Shown: positions 10,161 through 22,384 of the stretch, piece by piece
How the letters are laid out: each line of letters opens with the position of its first letter
Position numbering within the stretch: the stretch's first letter is position 1
From: Henricia sp. BOLD:AAB3569
Lineage: Eukaryota > Echinodermata > Asteroidea > Spinulosida > Echinasteridae
Assembly: GCA_037783545.1 (NCBI GenBank)
Contig: JBBELK010000936.1
Location: 1 to 64,000, forward strand
Direction of reading: 5' to 3'
Length of the DNA: 64,000 bases
Translations under genes and position numbers: made by a program
Notes under the pieces: model-generated
Database searches by the model: none
What the model saw: only the letters and a program-made list of their open reading frames with translations
What the model was told of the DNA's origin: nothing

Positions 10161-12019
10161 TCACTCATTGAAGGGAGCCGTCATATTGGCCAAACAGTGA
10201 GGCTCTATACATGCAAAAACAACAACAAGCTTCGTTATACGTCATTCTTTATAGAACTGATCCACCGGGGACATGACTGATAATGGCGACGTCGTGTTTG
10301 CGTGGTATCCCACCAAATGTACCATTCACCTAGCTGTATACATGAATTGGTAACTACTCCCTACTTGAAGCCACCGAGCGCCATCTTACCAGAGGCAGAA
10401 TAATAACTTACCTGCACTGGTTACACTATTTTCACTATCTGGAGTAAATGTGTTAAAGGGGAATTATACCCAAGAAACGGGAGGTGTTTAGAGACCCGTG
10501 ACAGTGTGAAGGCATTCTACATGAACGTGTACGCGAAAAACTGGATCATTGTTTTCTTTGGTGAATCTCACAAGTCTGGTAAACAAAAATCTGCTTGTTC
10601 GCCAAGCAATCAATCAAATTGTGACGAGACGGCTGGCCTGCATTTGACGTAGAACACAGTTCTTCATTTTGCACCGAAGAAAGAAAAGGCGCGAAAGTGA
10701 CCCCTCGGCTTGCCAGCCGCGTTCACACAATGAGATGACGTCAATGTGAACAGTTGAATAGCACCTGGCGATTTGTTACAGGCTTGGCATTTTCCCCAAC
10801 TTGAACATGAATTGGGCTTAATTCAGCCGGGCTTTCACTGTTTCACCCTCTAGATCCTGCAGGAGGAGGCCGTGATGACGTATTGTAAACCGCTGCAGGT
10901 TTCAAACCGATCTTTTGTCTGTTTATACCCTCGACAGACGGGTTGACCTTTACACGATACACTACATCAGTTGTTGAGAAATTATTTTGACCCTTTCATT
11001 GTTACAAAAAAAATTCAACGTTCCGTTTCACAACACGCAATTTCCCAAAGTCCTGTACAGTTTCAACTATACAATATTCTCTAGTCAAAGTCTGTTTGTG
11101 CTAAATTTGCTAAGTATTTATCCACTAATAAACAATCCAAATACCGTCACAATAACAAACAAAAAAAATCGATTTATTTATTTTTAGGATAAATTACCTA
11201 CAATTTCATAGAAATGCAAGGAACTATTTAAATTTTTGTACCAGAGAAATTACGTTAAGACGTATACGAGTTCCAACTTTTAACGCTGCAACTGCACGAT
11301 GAAGTTTTGGAAGATGCACAGTTTTATCAACCAATTAGAGTGCGCACATCATGGCACGTGATGACCAGGTTGCTTCCCAGACAGATAATCATTCTTGCGA
11401 ATTGTAATTCATCCTATCTTCCTTAAATCACCATCATTCATCTTGGCAGTCGACCACGCCAATTTATCTTCACGAACTGGCATTTTCCCGCAAAAACGAA
11501 AAACCTGATCTACGCCAACGGATGCTTGTGAGTGTGCGAACGGCAGCAATGCGTCTCCAATATGCACTGCAAAATTAAAGATCCGAAGTTCACGAGGGTG
11601 CAACGTTATTGATCTAATCGAGAGATCTAGAAGCGTGGCCAAATCGTACATTGATACCGTGGCTGATCGGTATGCTACAGGTTGTCCTTTGAGGCTTTTT
11701 GTGCTGCGTGTGCCCCTAGGCAATGCGCTTTACCATAAGCTACCCCTAGACTCATGATAAAATGGGTACTGGCGATGGCGATTTGTTTATTTAGCCCGTG
11801 TGCACTTAAATGGCAGTCGAAGGTTGGTGCCCCGATATTTCAAATTTCGATCTTTTTAACATCTTTAACAATGTTGACACATCCACGAGCAAGTTCGATT
11901 GAGCGACTATAGTTAACTATAGTCGACTAGAGTCCCTCGAACGACGGGTAATATTTCTTGTTTAAAGGACTCTATGTGGTCGCATGCAGGTGAAATCGCC
12001 TTTGAAATAAGCAACATTT
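10161..12019. other. Long unexplained intron stretch
   Basis: No family was recognised. A minus-strand frame of 104 codons at 11409-11723 has moderate composition but no known domain or clear splice signals. A perfect short palindrome, GACTATAGTTAACTATAGTC, lies near 11906-11925. Confidence 0.35.
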
Positions 12020-12096
12020 GACGCATTACCAAACTAAATTTATGCACAAAAAAGCGTCTGCTTAAAGGCGGGCAATTATCAACAGAGGGCGGTTTA
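12020..12096 (-). mobile_element. Single-arm relic of the 7427-7850 foldback family
   Basis: ACCAAACTAAATTTATGCAC followed by GGGCAATTATCAACAGAGGGC matches the right arm of the 7427-7850 element in order and spacing. Confidence 0.55.
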
Positions 12097-12109
12097 TATA
12101 TATTTCAAA

Positions 12110-12350
12110 TTGTCAAAATTTAGCCTTCTTGTTTGTTTTTACTGACGAAATTTGTTTTTTTGTATATACATGTAATTAAAATTACTAAATATTTATAAAT
12201 TCATATTTCATTCTTAATGTACATAGCCTACTTTAATTCCCTTTTCTTCATATTTATGTTTTATGTCATATACTATATGTACCTTTCCTGTAAATGGCGA
12301 TTTATTCGCTGTTGGATTTGGTTTGGTTAAATAATTAAATCAATATATGT
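12110..12350 (+). mobile_element. LINE 3' UTR fragment
   Basis: AT-rich sequence ends with CCTGTAAATGGCGATTTATTC, GCTGTTGGAT and an ATAATTAAAT tail. The same hairpin-like end (CCTGTAATTGGCGGTCC, CCGCTGTTGGAT) precedes the AATA tail of the LINE fragment ending near 46425, so both belong to one LINE family. Confidence 0.65.
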
Positions 12351-12435
12351 AAACAAGAAATGTTGCAGAGTGTGTAGCTGCTCGAGCAGGGAACAGGAAA
12401 TCCATGCTAAAACAGAGAACATTACATTTGAAGCA

Positions 12436-12640
12436 CTGTTGGAGTCGTCGCTTTGGGGCCTCCTGGTATGCAGAAGGTCGTGGGTTCGAGTCTCACCCGA
12501 TCGAGCACGCTATGAGGTTTTTCTCATCGTGTCTCGGGGAAGCACTGCGTATACGTGATAACCAAGTTACGTCGGGTAAGGACAAAACAAACCCTAAATA
12601 AACCTGAATATTCATATTGATTAAAAATAAAAAAATAAAA
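12436..12640 (+). mobile_element. tRNA-derived SINE, truncated head
   Basis: A B box (GGGTTCGAGTCTC) sits at about 12482 and a SINE-like body with an A-rich AAAATAAAAAAATAAAA tail follows. The A-box side is shortened or decayed. Confidence 0.55.
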
Positions 12641-13974
12641 TACACACAATGCTATAACATACGTTTATGAAAATCCTATTCCATGTACCTTTAACGCTGT
12701 AAATGATGTTTGACTTATAGATGAACAAAATTAAAAACCGAACTTGAAGCGTGCGTGATGGTGCATGCAGAACATTATCTGACAACCAATAAATTTGGGT
12801 GGTGTCGCGGCACTAGGTCTGTCATGCACAAACTGCTTCTGTCCATGGCGAAGTGCCGCTGAGAAATTAATCAGTTTTGCTGCACGTTCAAGAGTAAACA
12901 ATGAGACAGGTTCGAGCTACTCGGAATGCCTGGGTGGAGGGGGGATGAATGCAAACAAATGAGAAAGTTTAATCCGTTACGTTGACGACCGTGTGTGGCT
13001 GGCTTTAGAAGAACTTTGACACTGTGGCCGATTGAGGGCGGTATTAGGGGTTTGGGGGTTTTGCCACCTGAGGGCGGTATTAGGGTGACTCCTCCCTAGG
13101 CTTTTCGACCTCGTTTCCAAAGCACCACGTAGCAACAGTATGCATAATATTGACTTTTAAACTGCATAGCAGATTCATTTGAAAGTAGTGAAAGAACGCA
13201 CTGAAAAAAAACCCACAGAATCATGAAAAATACTTTCCGTCCAAGTTTATTATGTGGGTTTCAACGTGTTGTTTCATTCCAAACTCCCTCCACACCACGT
13301 TTTCTCCAAACGACGCGCGTCGAATTTACGCGCGAAAAACGCTCAGTGAGAATATGGCTGCATCAGAAATACTAGCTTTGGCTGTTGCTATGCTGTTGCT
13401 ACGAGCGGACAATAGCAGCCTAAGTTTTTTTTTTCTTCTCAAAAACACAGGAGGATTTCATCTTGCCTTTAATATTAACTATGGCACAGCGCCCCCCCCC
13501 CCCCCCCCCCCCCCTCCCCAATTAAAATTGTTGTAAATAACTAATCGGTTTAATTTTCTCTGAGGATTGTCCATTACGTGTTTCTCGTATACCTGAGCCT
13601 GGAATTTAAATTATCGATAACTACTTCACCGGATGCGCATATAGCGCCATTTAATGGCTGGTATGTTAAATCCCATCAATAAATTTTTAAACACTTCAAT
13701 TCGATGCGCCAATAGCCATTACCAGCTACCCTGGGTGTTGTTACAAGTTAGTTTAAGCTTGGAAATCGCAAGAGTTTCTCCGCAACATTTGCGTTCTGTG
13801 TACATGTATAATTATCGTTCAAACAGCGAAAACACCAAAGTTCGGGCTGCGAGTGTTTTATTATTGTGGCTTCAACAGGGGCAAATCCAGTAATTTTGGA
13901 ATTCTCGTGAAAGTTTTTTTGGCGAAAGTACACGGATCCCGTTGTTCTTAATTTCCTAAGAATGCGTGTCTATA
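12641..13974. other. Unrecognised sequence with a poly-C tract
   Basis: A near-pure C run lies at about 13491-13518. A short direct repeat of TGAGGGCGGTATTAGGG occurs at about 13033 and 13071. No coding signal was recognised. Confidence 0.5.
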
Positions 13975-14510
13975 ACATATTCAAACACAGTTAAAGTCCA
14001 TTATATCATTTGTAGATGAAACGTTTTTACGAATTCCAGGAACAACAGCATTACATAACTATAAAGAATAATGTTGATAAACTGCCTTGTACAAATTTCA
14101 GCCACGTGCAGTAATTCTTCAGAAACCTATTTTTTAAAAGTACCTTCAATTGGCAATTTCTCCCACAAAGGTACCATTTTGAAAAATATCATGTGGTGTT
14201 TGTATACCAATGCTATCAACACTTTTAAGCCGGCCGTACACCTTGCGTTCCGACTCCGTTGCGATGGCACAGACACGCCAAATTTCTAGCATGCTCGAAA
14301 TTCCGCGATTGCGTTGCGATGGACTAGTACACAAAATCGTGACCACATCGCCATCGGAACGCATCGCAAAATCCGTACACCTTGTGATGCGATGAGCAAC
14401 ATGCGCTTTTGTGATCCGATCACGGACGAAACGCAAGGTGTACGGCCGGCTTTATTCAACTCGTGAAGTAACATTTTGGGTCACTGCAAATGATGTATTT
14501 GATATTTAAA
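13975..14510 (-). repeat. Dispersed repeat R1, interrupted by a MITE
   Basis: The R1 blocks ACAGCATTACATAA, ATGTTGATAAACTG, TCTCCCACAAAGGTA and TGGTGTTTGT run to 14226. The family continues after 14453 with CTCGTGAAGTAA and GGGTCACTGCAAATGATGTA. Confidence 0.75.
14227..14453. mobile_element. Palindromic MITE inside R1
   Basis: The ends are AAGCCGGCCGTACACCTTGC and its exact inverse, with arms further extended by CGATGCG-type sequence. A single related end (AAGCCGGCCTTCCACTGTGC) is at 41891. Confidence 0.85.
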
Positions 14511-14894
14511 AGCTCATCATGGCCGCGTAATTCTGGAATCCTCGCGTGATTTAGTTTGACATTTTATTGTGCATAGTTTTTGATAACAATTTCCTTTCGT
14601 AACGAGCCCCCAATAACTATTTGCCTTGGTATTTATTCCCGGTAATGTACCGGGAACAAAGATTACATAAAAATCATTCGCTTCGGGGGTAATGTGGTTA
14701 TTAAGAAATAATTGACAAATACCAATTTGGCCATAGCATGCACTAACCTTTTTTTTTTGCAAAGCAAAGAAATTTTGTGCTAAGCAAATCCCTGTGTTTA
14801 ACAACTCAGTGAAATTGGTTGCTGATGTGAACGGGGTCTTAGCCGAGGCTGTCAATGGTAATTTGAAACTTGTCTATTACTCAATCGAAAACAA

Positions 14895-15158
14895 ATTATC
14901 CATATTTTGTTCAAAATTATTTCTCATTGTATAAAATTGACCCTGAGCATATATACGCTGGATGCTGTTTTCTTCTATTTGCAATTTTGGTTTGATTCTG
15001 CGCTAAATTTCACAGAATTCAAGATAATTATCCATATTTTGTTCAAAATTATTTCTCATTGTATAAAATTGACCCTGAGCATATATACGCTGGATGCTGT
15101 TTTCTTCTATTTGCAATTTTGGTTTGATTCTGCGCTAAATTTCACAGAATTCAAGATG
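14895..15158 (+). repeat. Exact two-copy tandem repeat, 132-bp unit
   Basis: The units start at 14895 and 15027 (ATTATCCATATTTTG) and appear identical. As 132 is a multiple of three, a duplicated peptide frame results, but nothing suggests it is coding. Confidence 0.9.
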
Positions 15159-15781
15159 CCGCTCTGCAATACAGTGTTCAATTTAAAAACAAAAAGATAT
15201 CTTTTTAAAATATGCTTCGAAACAAAACATCATTGCAAAACAATATTTGCTCTCCGCCCAGCTTTGACAAAATTTTGACAAGTGCATCTATCAACAGGTA
15301 CGCGTGTGTTGTGTATAATTTATTTCTACACGCATTTTAATAAGTTTAATCGAGTTAATATTCCAGCAATGCTATCACAAAGTTAAGCTCCTTTGATAAC
15401 CAACGGATCATTAGTTGAAGGAAAAATGGACCTGTGGTTATGATTATAATTACATACGTCCAAGGGAATTTGGATAATCACGTTCCCATGGTAACGAATG
15501 GTTGCTAAGGAAACGGGGGTTTACATGACAACGGGAAAAACGCACGACGATGGTTAATAAAATAATGGCTGCAATGGCTGCTTGCCAATCATTCTGTTTA
15601 AAAAAAAGATTGGACATGTTTCATTTCGTTGGGTCGTTTTTTAAATTACTGGGATTGCAACAGTAATGCCACTGTTTGTAAAAAGTTCATTATAAACATA
15701 TTACATGACTAGAAAACTGTTAAAACGGCGTTATGCAGGTGCGAATAAGTATTATGTGTATACTATAAACCAACGTGTGTA
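15159..15781. other. Unrecognised sequence
   Basis: A short R1-like scrap (AAACTGTTAAAACGGCGTTA) is at about 15714-15733. Nothing else was recognised. Confidence 0.4.
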
Positions 15782-15960
15782 AGTCAGCTCTGTACCTCAT
15801 CTATACGTTCCGAGAAACCACTGAAAAACTGTGTCCATGCTTTCAAGAAATTGTGCGAAACCGCCGTCCTATTTAGGCTGGTTTCATGGTTATACTGCAC
15901 AGACAACGGAGTCATAATACCACGGCAGTAAGGGTCATAGTTTCTTTTAGTTGTGAAAAA
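15782..15960 (+). repeat. Dispersed repeat R2 (copy 3, best preserved)
   Basis: It runs from AGTCAGCTCTGTACCTCAT through CTGTGTCCATGCTTTCAAG and CCGCCGTCCTATTTAGGCTG to GACAACGGAGTCATAATACC. Confidence 0.75.
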
Positions 15961-16013
15961 TGTGTGTGCAGTGTGCACAGTACATTAATACATTGCTTTC
16001 TTACATAAAGATA

Positions 16014-16253
16014 CAGCTGAAGTCAGAAATATAAATACAAGTAGACCACTATCATCATCACCCAAAATGGTAAACAGGACTACCCGAACCATTGCAAGGT
16101 GTACAAGCTATGTTTTAAGTATACTGCATGCACGTGAGGAATTTCACATAATCAAGACTTTAGTAAAGACCGTTACAAAAATGGTGTATAAAGCACACCA
16201 GTTTTATCACTTGGTTGCGCATACAGTTGTATTTATACTTCTGACTTCAACCT
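16014..16253. mobile_element. Tc1-type MITE with Sleeping-Beauty-like ends (copy 1)
   Basis: The ends are CAGCTGAAGTCAGAAATATAA and the inverse of CAGTTGAAGTCAGAAGTATA, preceded by TA on the left. The interior, including GGTAAACAGGACTACCCGAA, is the reverse of the copy at 35685. The 115-codon frame across it is a by-product. Confidence 0.8.
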
Positions 16254-17084
16254 CATATCATCTAGGGCCAAAAGGAGGAAATACATGTATGTTTGTGTTG
16301 GTGGCGTATTTTAAAACCAGTTTTCTCGAAAACTCTCCCAGGTCAACACAACACGCCTTGAAATCTTTCTCCCATCACAACGTCAATATGCAGTATAGTA
16401 AGATACGAAATTAAACTTGGTATTAAAAAAAGCTCATTAGTCACTCTTTATTCTTTGTGTATAACTCAACAGCTAAATTTGGGTTAATAATTTAGCAGTG
16501 GCAAGACACATTTATTTTGCTGCCGCAAACAATACACAACCTAATTTTACGACTGCCCGCAGAATATTACTAATTACGATTTCGACAGGAGGCCAAATCG
16601 ATAATGGCGATCTGAGATATCGAATATCGAAGGTAGGCGGGTCACTCACTTAAAACCCCTCGCGGACGGGTTTTCGTGTCACAACAAATTGGTGCATGCA
16701 GTGCAAGGCCGCGCTATATATCCGTCAGCCGTATAAAAGTGGTCAGAGAGTATAGTGTACGGTTTATGGCGCAGACCCGTTTTCTTTCAAAATGCATGGT
16801 TTTCAATCCCTATACTTGATTTTGTGAGTATCTGCAATACACATATGAAGGATTTCCCACATGTATCTAAAACCGAGCATTTTCCACTATTTTCATAATC
16901 ACAGGTTTCATGTAGCTACAGGTTTCTCAGTTAAATGTTTCTACTAGCGTTTTCAAAAGTATACAGGATTCGCAATGTCCATAAATTTTGACCGGAAAAA
17001 CCTTACTCAGATGGAAGATAGAAGTGGTTCCAACTGCCAAATGCAATGATTCCGCCAAGGTGATATACACGCATATGCGCTATA
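16254..17084. other. Unrecognised sequence
   Basis: A short block at about 17000-17026 (CTTACTCAGATGGAAGATAG) resembles one at 7229-7257. It is too short to classify. Confidence 0.4.
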
Positions 17085-17345
17085 TAACGACGACCGGTTG
17101 TATATAAAAAAAAGTCGTATTAGGACGACCACCGTCGTTAGGACGACCGGCTACCGGCTACCGGCTACCGGTCGTCATAACGCAAAGTGCTCAAAAACCA
17201 TCTTAATTAGGTCAAAAACCTTTTTTTTAGGTTACTCACCATTTTTATTAGGTCACAAACCATTTTCGTCTAGGTTATAGAGATTTATTTGAGGAGAAAA
17301 TTAGTGTCAATTCACGATCTTTTTACCGAGAATTCGGTGGTCCAA
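17085..17345. mobile_element. Relic related to the GGACGACCG element at 48952
   Basis: It contains GTTAGGACGACCGGC, a three-fold CTACCGG run, GGTCGTCATAACGC and repeated AAAAACCATxTT blocks, in the same order as the 48952-49250 element. Confidence 0.6.
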
Positions 17346-17397
17346 TACCAAAGGTTTACCGAAAAGTGGCATATGTGTCGCCATAATGGTGGAAAAA

Positions 17398-17475
17398 CAA
17401 TTATATATTATATTATATATATTATACATATATGTAAATATATATAAATATATATATATAATATATATTTATAAG
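17398..17475. repeat. AT dinucleotide-rich microsatellite
   Basis: It is nearly pure A and T with ATAT and TATAA periodicity. Confidence 0.9.
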
Positions 17476-17794
17476 AAAACAATTATAATGGAAGATGAAT
17501 GTATATAAATGTGTGTGCGTACATAGTAGGCCCAATTAGCCTTTTAGAAAAATGGCGGAACAAAAGGAGAGGGCGCAATTTTATTTGGGTGTGAATTTTT
17601 TTGACAATTGTATTTCTTTCCAAAAACATGATTTTTATGTTGCAATTATAATACAGAGACAGAATTATAAATAAAATAAATAAAAATGCAGTTATATTGT
17701 ATTTTATTCGATTTTATATACCCATTTTAAAGTGCGCCCTTCTATTGTGTCCGCCATACTTCAAAAAGGCTAATGGCTCCATTGTCCGTGTAGT

Positions 17795-17868
17795 ATAGAT
17801 TGCGGCTTTGGACAGTTTCCTGAAATCATGGAACATGGAAGGGGTACTGAGCTGACTTACACACAATG
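17795..17868 (-). repeat. Dispersed repeat R2 (copy 4, short)
   Basis: It ends GGGGTACTGAGCTGACTTA, the inverse of the R2 start, with weaker similarity upstream. Confidence 0.55.
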
Positions 17869-17954
17869 TTGAATTTCATCGCATTATCTTCAATCACACG
17901 TGGATATTAGGCCGTTTGTAATAGTTTTCCAAGCATACAATCTGTTTTTAAAAT

Positions 17955-18260
17955 CCCCAATAATACATCAGTTGCAGTTACCCAAAATTTTACTTAACGA
18001 GTTGACAAGAAAAATCCGACTAGCATTGGTGGTAAACACTACATGATTTCTACCCGTGTAAAATGGTATACCTTTGTGGGAGAAATTGCTAACTGAAGAT
18101 GTTTTTTTTAAAATTACCTGCAGACGTTTTTATCACTCATTTAACACAAAAATCATGCACGAAGTTTTCAGGTTTTCTGAAGTATTACTTCAGTATAAGG
18201 CAGTTTATCAGCAGTATTCTTCAGTTAGGTAAAGCTGGTGTTTTTAAAGTTTCTGTTGAT
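17955..18260 (+). repeat. Dispersed repeat R1
   Basis: R1 blocks appear in order: GCAGTTACCCAAAATTTTAC, ACGAGTTGACAAGAAAAA, GTGTAAAATGGTATACC, GGGAGAAATTGC, CAGGTTTTCTGAAGTATTAC and GGCAGTTTATCA. Confidence 0.85.
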
Positions 18261-19189
18261 AATAATTAATTACAAATACAAAAAACACACCAAATGACAC
18301 ACTGCGGGGGTGGTCCATGGCCCTAATATCGTTGCATCATTAACTGTGTACATGTTCCCAGTTCTTATGGGCTCGGGAACCAACAGGTGTCTAACTGATG
18401 ACGTCATCCCCAAAGCTGTCAACAACCAATCTACGCCAACCAAAGTATCGATAATTTATCACACATTACGCCCTCGGAATTTCAAATGCAGCCCAGTTAT
18501 CGATCACTGACAAAGACACCCGAATATGAAAAAACGAGAATGACAAAGAACCAACGTGATAAATAACTGTATATTTTGGCTCTTTTGGTATTCAGCGAGT
18601 GATGTTTACTCTGCCATTAAGGGGACCTGCCGGTTCGTATTGTAGCACATGGTGATTTTTATGTATTGAGTAAATAGCCTAGGAACTCGATGTTATCAAA
18701 CGAGCCGGCATACCGGTATACTTCCGGAATATTAATGTGGTTTTATTTGGTACCGACTTAGCGAGCAAATATCTATAAGATATTCCACTAGGGGCCACTA
18801 ATATCGATTCAGGACATTATCTGCATTTGCATACGCACACAAATCTTTACCGGCTTTTGTTGCTTTGGTTGGGCTTGTATACGTGTACATGTATCAACAT
18901 CTGATGTGAAATACATTATACAGATGAATTTGGTGGTTATACAGCTAATGACGTTAGATTAAAAATGCTGGCATGTTCAACATTTTATGTTCGAGAATGG
19001 TGGAAAAAAGCAAATAAGAAAACGAACATAGTTATTTCCTGGTTGCAATGTCTAGTTTTCCAATTCTCCTCTATATAGATGAAACTACAAATCCATATGC
19101 TGGGCAACGGAATGATTTAACACCAACTGGCTTGAACACCTTTCTGGATAAAAGTACTTTCATTACAGTGTAATTCACCAATATCAATT
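18261..19189. other. Unrecognised sequence
   Basis: No motif or repeat was recognised beyond isolated GTACATGTA-type palindromes. Confidence 0.4.
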
Positions 19190-19446
19190 CCCCCCCCCCC
19201 CCCCCCCCCCCCCCCCACCCCCTTCCTCCAACCATCTGTTCCTTGCTCTATGCTCCAACCCCACTTTTCGCGTGTCAAAATCCCCATCTCTGGGTCAAAA
19301 ATTTGCGTGTCTTGCTATCAGATGCACAGGCATTTTTATTTCAATGGGTCAAAATCCCTACCCGGGTGCATGAAAAACATGACCAAACTCCCACCTAGGT
19401 AGGGCAGCGCAGGGGGAGAGGGGGGGGGGGGGGGGGGGGGGGGGGG
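19190..19446. repeat. Facing poly-C and poly-G tracts
   Basis: A C run of about 30 bases at 19190-19220 is followed about 200 bp later by a G run of about 27 bases at 19420-19446. Between them are several TCCCCA and GGGTCAAAA motifs, partly shared with the GC-rich block at 44240-44590. Confidence 0.85.
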
Positions 19447-20340
19447 TAGGCAAATGTAGGTGCATTTTTGGTATGTAATCAACATAACTTAGGCCTATAC
19501 CTATTGGACGCTGTTGAATTTTCAGCCAAACTTGATGGAATGACCCAATATACAAAATCCAACTTTGAAAATGGCGGCGCATGGTGCCATGTGATTTTAT
19601 ACAATGGTACAGATTCACCCAAGAGTCATAAACGAGACTTCACAATGTACTTTACTTTTAGATTTTTGCAAATTCTACATGGCTCTTATCAAAGCGTTTT
19701 CTTTTTCACTCCACCATATTAAACTGTGGTAAAATATAGCAAGTGTTGCAGGTTGTTCAAAGCGAAATAACGCCGCGACTAGTTTTTATTCGTAACCTAT
19801 CAACAACAGCCCTCAAATAAATTCTATGACGCAAATCCACCATCCACAATCAACCTTAAATCTTGTACCTGCAAATTTGCTCTGGTTTCCCTTTTTTATT
19901 ATCCATTTTTTATTATCTTCACACACACACACAAAGTTGTTTACTCTGAAACAGAAACAACTCGATACGGTTAAACAATTAATAGCAGACGTGGCGGAAG
20001 CTGGTATCGCAAGCATTCACAAATGAATCAAGTATTGATTGTTGCTCTTTTAAAAACGTTCACGTCGCACGGATGGGGTTTTGCGTGGGCCTGTAATTAT
20101 CAATGGCATTGTTCGCCACACAGTACTAAAACCGGACTAACTTCGGTTCAACCGAAAATGGTCTATCTCAGTTGTGTCTGAGCGGTCTACGTAGACCACT
20201 TTTTGTACCCAAAACGGATTAACTCCGGTCTACGTACATGTAGACCGCCGAGGAGAGGCGGTCTACGTACACAGTTCTCGATTTAACTCAAGTGACACCT
20301 GTTTCATACAGGCGCACCAGATACGCGCCGAACTAAGGGT
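19447..20340. other. Unrecognised sequence with GTAGACCG palindromes
   Basis: At 20180-20275 GGTCTACGTA and its inverse recur four times, suggesting a decayed palindromic element. The rest is featureless. Confidence 0.4.
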
Positions 20341-20451
20341 ACGTTCAGACGAGGCGTAAGTTAATCGTTAATCCGAAAATATTAAGTTATTCCTCGTTGG
20401 AACGCTCTAATCCACCCGCGGAGGAATAAGTTACGCCACTAAGGTGACTTA

Positions 20452-21105
20452 TACCTAAGTCACAATTAAAGCGGAGGCCGGGCGGCGTGTGCGATTTATA
20501 GGCATCGGCCGGCGTGTAGAGGTCGGCGAAAGATCGCGCGATTGGGCGGTCACAGTCACAATTAAAAGTGCCCCGCACGCTGCCATGACGGAATGGGGTC
20601 GATTTCTTGGCCCGTTTATCGGCCGGTGTCCGGCAGGTACTCGTCCGATGTCCTGCCGATGTCCTGCCGATGTCCTGCCTATGTCACTGCGATACCTCAG
20701 CTGATATCAGGCCGATTTCCGGCCGGGCGCCACCAAGTCGGCCGGACGCCGGGTAGGGCCCGGCCGGCGCCTGGGCGGCGCCTGGACGGCGCCTGGGCGG
20801 CTCCTGGCCGATATATGGATTGTCTGGGTTGTCAAAAATTTGGCCCGGAGCCCGCCCGATGTGTGCGATGCCCTGCCTGACATCGGCCAGGCATCGACCG
20901 ATTTATTGCCGATCAGTTTGCGATGCGAAACGCCGCACCAGGTTTTTAGTCCGAGTTAAAAGTAACTCGATGCCCGCCCGATACCCAAAAATGACCCGGC
21001 AGCCGCAAGGAGTCCCGTGGGACCCCGGCCGAAAATGCCTAGAAATCCGTCGCAAACTACTCGCAAACCCATCGCAAGCTAATTGTGACTGGGGTATTAG
21101 GTATT
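20452..21105. mobile_element. GC-rich element with AGTCACAATTA inverted ends
   Basis: CTAAGTCACAATTAA on the left mirrors TAATTGTGACTGGGG on the right. The interior is much richer in G, C and CpG than its surroundings and contains degenerate tandem units of about 12 bp (CCGATGTCCTGC) at 20645-20680 and GGCGCCTGGGC-like units at 20765-20805. AGTCACAATTAAA also recurs internally at about 20552. No transposase or known coding motif was found. Confidence 0.55.
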
Positions 21106-22384
21106 AGTCCAAAATCGGAAGGACACGACCAGCAGTGGTCATTTGTAGTGTCCAGTGAATGTTCATTAACCCATTTAGATGAGCTTTTGTTTGTCTAAAA
21201 AAATGTTATACATGTACCATGTATAATAAATACCTTTCAATATATATACCTAAGAATTATTTTTCTGGTTAATTTCCCTTCTTTTAAAGAAATGAGTACA
21301 TATTGTTATTCGCGAGGAAGTTAACAACTCCTTGGATTTAATAAGATATCTGCATGGCATTTGTGGAAGTGCAACTTTAGCTTCACTATAGAAAAAAAAT
21401 CTGCTTATAATATACCGTCTGATCTTCAGTTAGACAATGCAGTTGACCCTAAAACATAGCTGAATAACCGTTATAAATTATCTATTGATTACATATGTCA
21501 ATTGGTAAACTATAGCTTTCAGAAACTTTAGCTACATAGATGAAGCGATGCTTCAGAAAACATTTAAAATTCATGCATGGGTTTTGTGTTATTAGAAGTG
21601 AATTCCACAGAAAACGACCACACATACGCTATTAAAAAATCACCTTACCTTTTTAATTTTCTTCAAAAGGTGTAATTTTGGACATTAAAAACTATGTCGT
21701 GTTTGTGTGTTTGCGGTTTCTGTATCAACGCTTTTAGTAATGTTTTCTTGTAAATTCATGAAGTATAAACTATATGTATTTGGGTCACTGCAAATATGCA
21801 CTGGGCCTTTATATCGCAGGTGATCTTATTTCTATGTTCCACAAAGCCTGCTGGGCATGCACAGGGGCCGAGGAATAATTTCAGTTACAGCAGTATATCA
21901 CTCACACCGAAAAGCCAAAGTGTATTTACGGACTGCAAAAAGCAGCAAAGTTAAGATCAAGAGCAATCGAGATAATTGCCTTTGGTCTCACTAAAATTCG
22001 ATCCCTCATTAGCACGACTTTTCTCCATCAATTATTACAACATGACGGCTATGTTTATACGGGAAGCAAGCGCTCAAGTGTGGCGGGTATATACGGCAGG
22101 GTTCGTGAATTATGCACACGGTGGCTTCACCAAACCGTGACATGCTAAAAAATAACCAACATTATTTTACTGGAATAGTATCCGTGTTTATGAATGTATA
22201 CAGCAACTTCCCAATGTAACGCATGGAAGAACGGCACTTAGTACTTCGCATTAAGTTGGAGAATTTACATAAATATGACATACAACTCAATTTGGAAAAT
22301 TGGTTCTCATTTACTAAATGGAAATGCTTTCATGCATTACGAGATGCTTTAACTTTTATTTATTCACATGCAGGTGGTCCAATT
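21106..22384. other. Mostly unrecognised, with decayed R1 pieces
   Basis: R1-like scraps on the minus strand lie at about 21515-21590 (TTCAGAAAACATTTAAAATT) and 21780-21810 (TGGGTCACTGCAAATATGCA). Nothing else was identified. Confidence 0.4.

Noticed and set aside
14907-15278. Frame with a duplicated 44-residue segment
   Set aside because: The duplication is at DNA level (132-bp tandem repeat) and no protein family is recognisable.
16067-16414. 115-codon plus-strand frame
   Set aside because: Most of it is the interior of a Tc1-type MITE whose second copy does not keep the frame.
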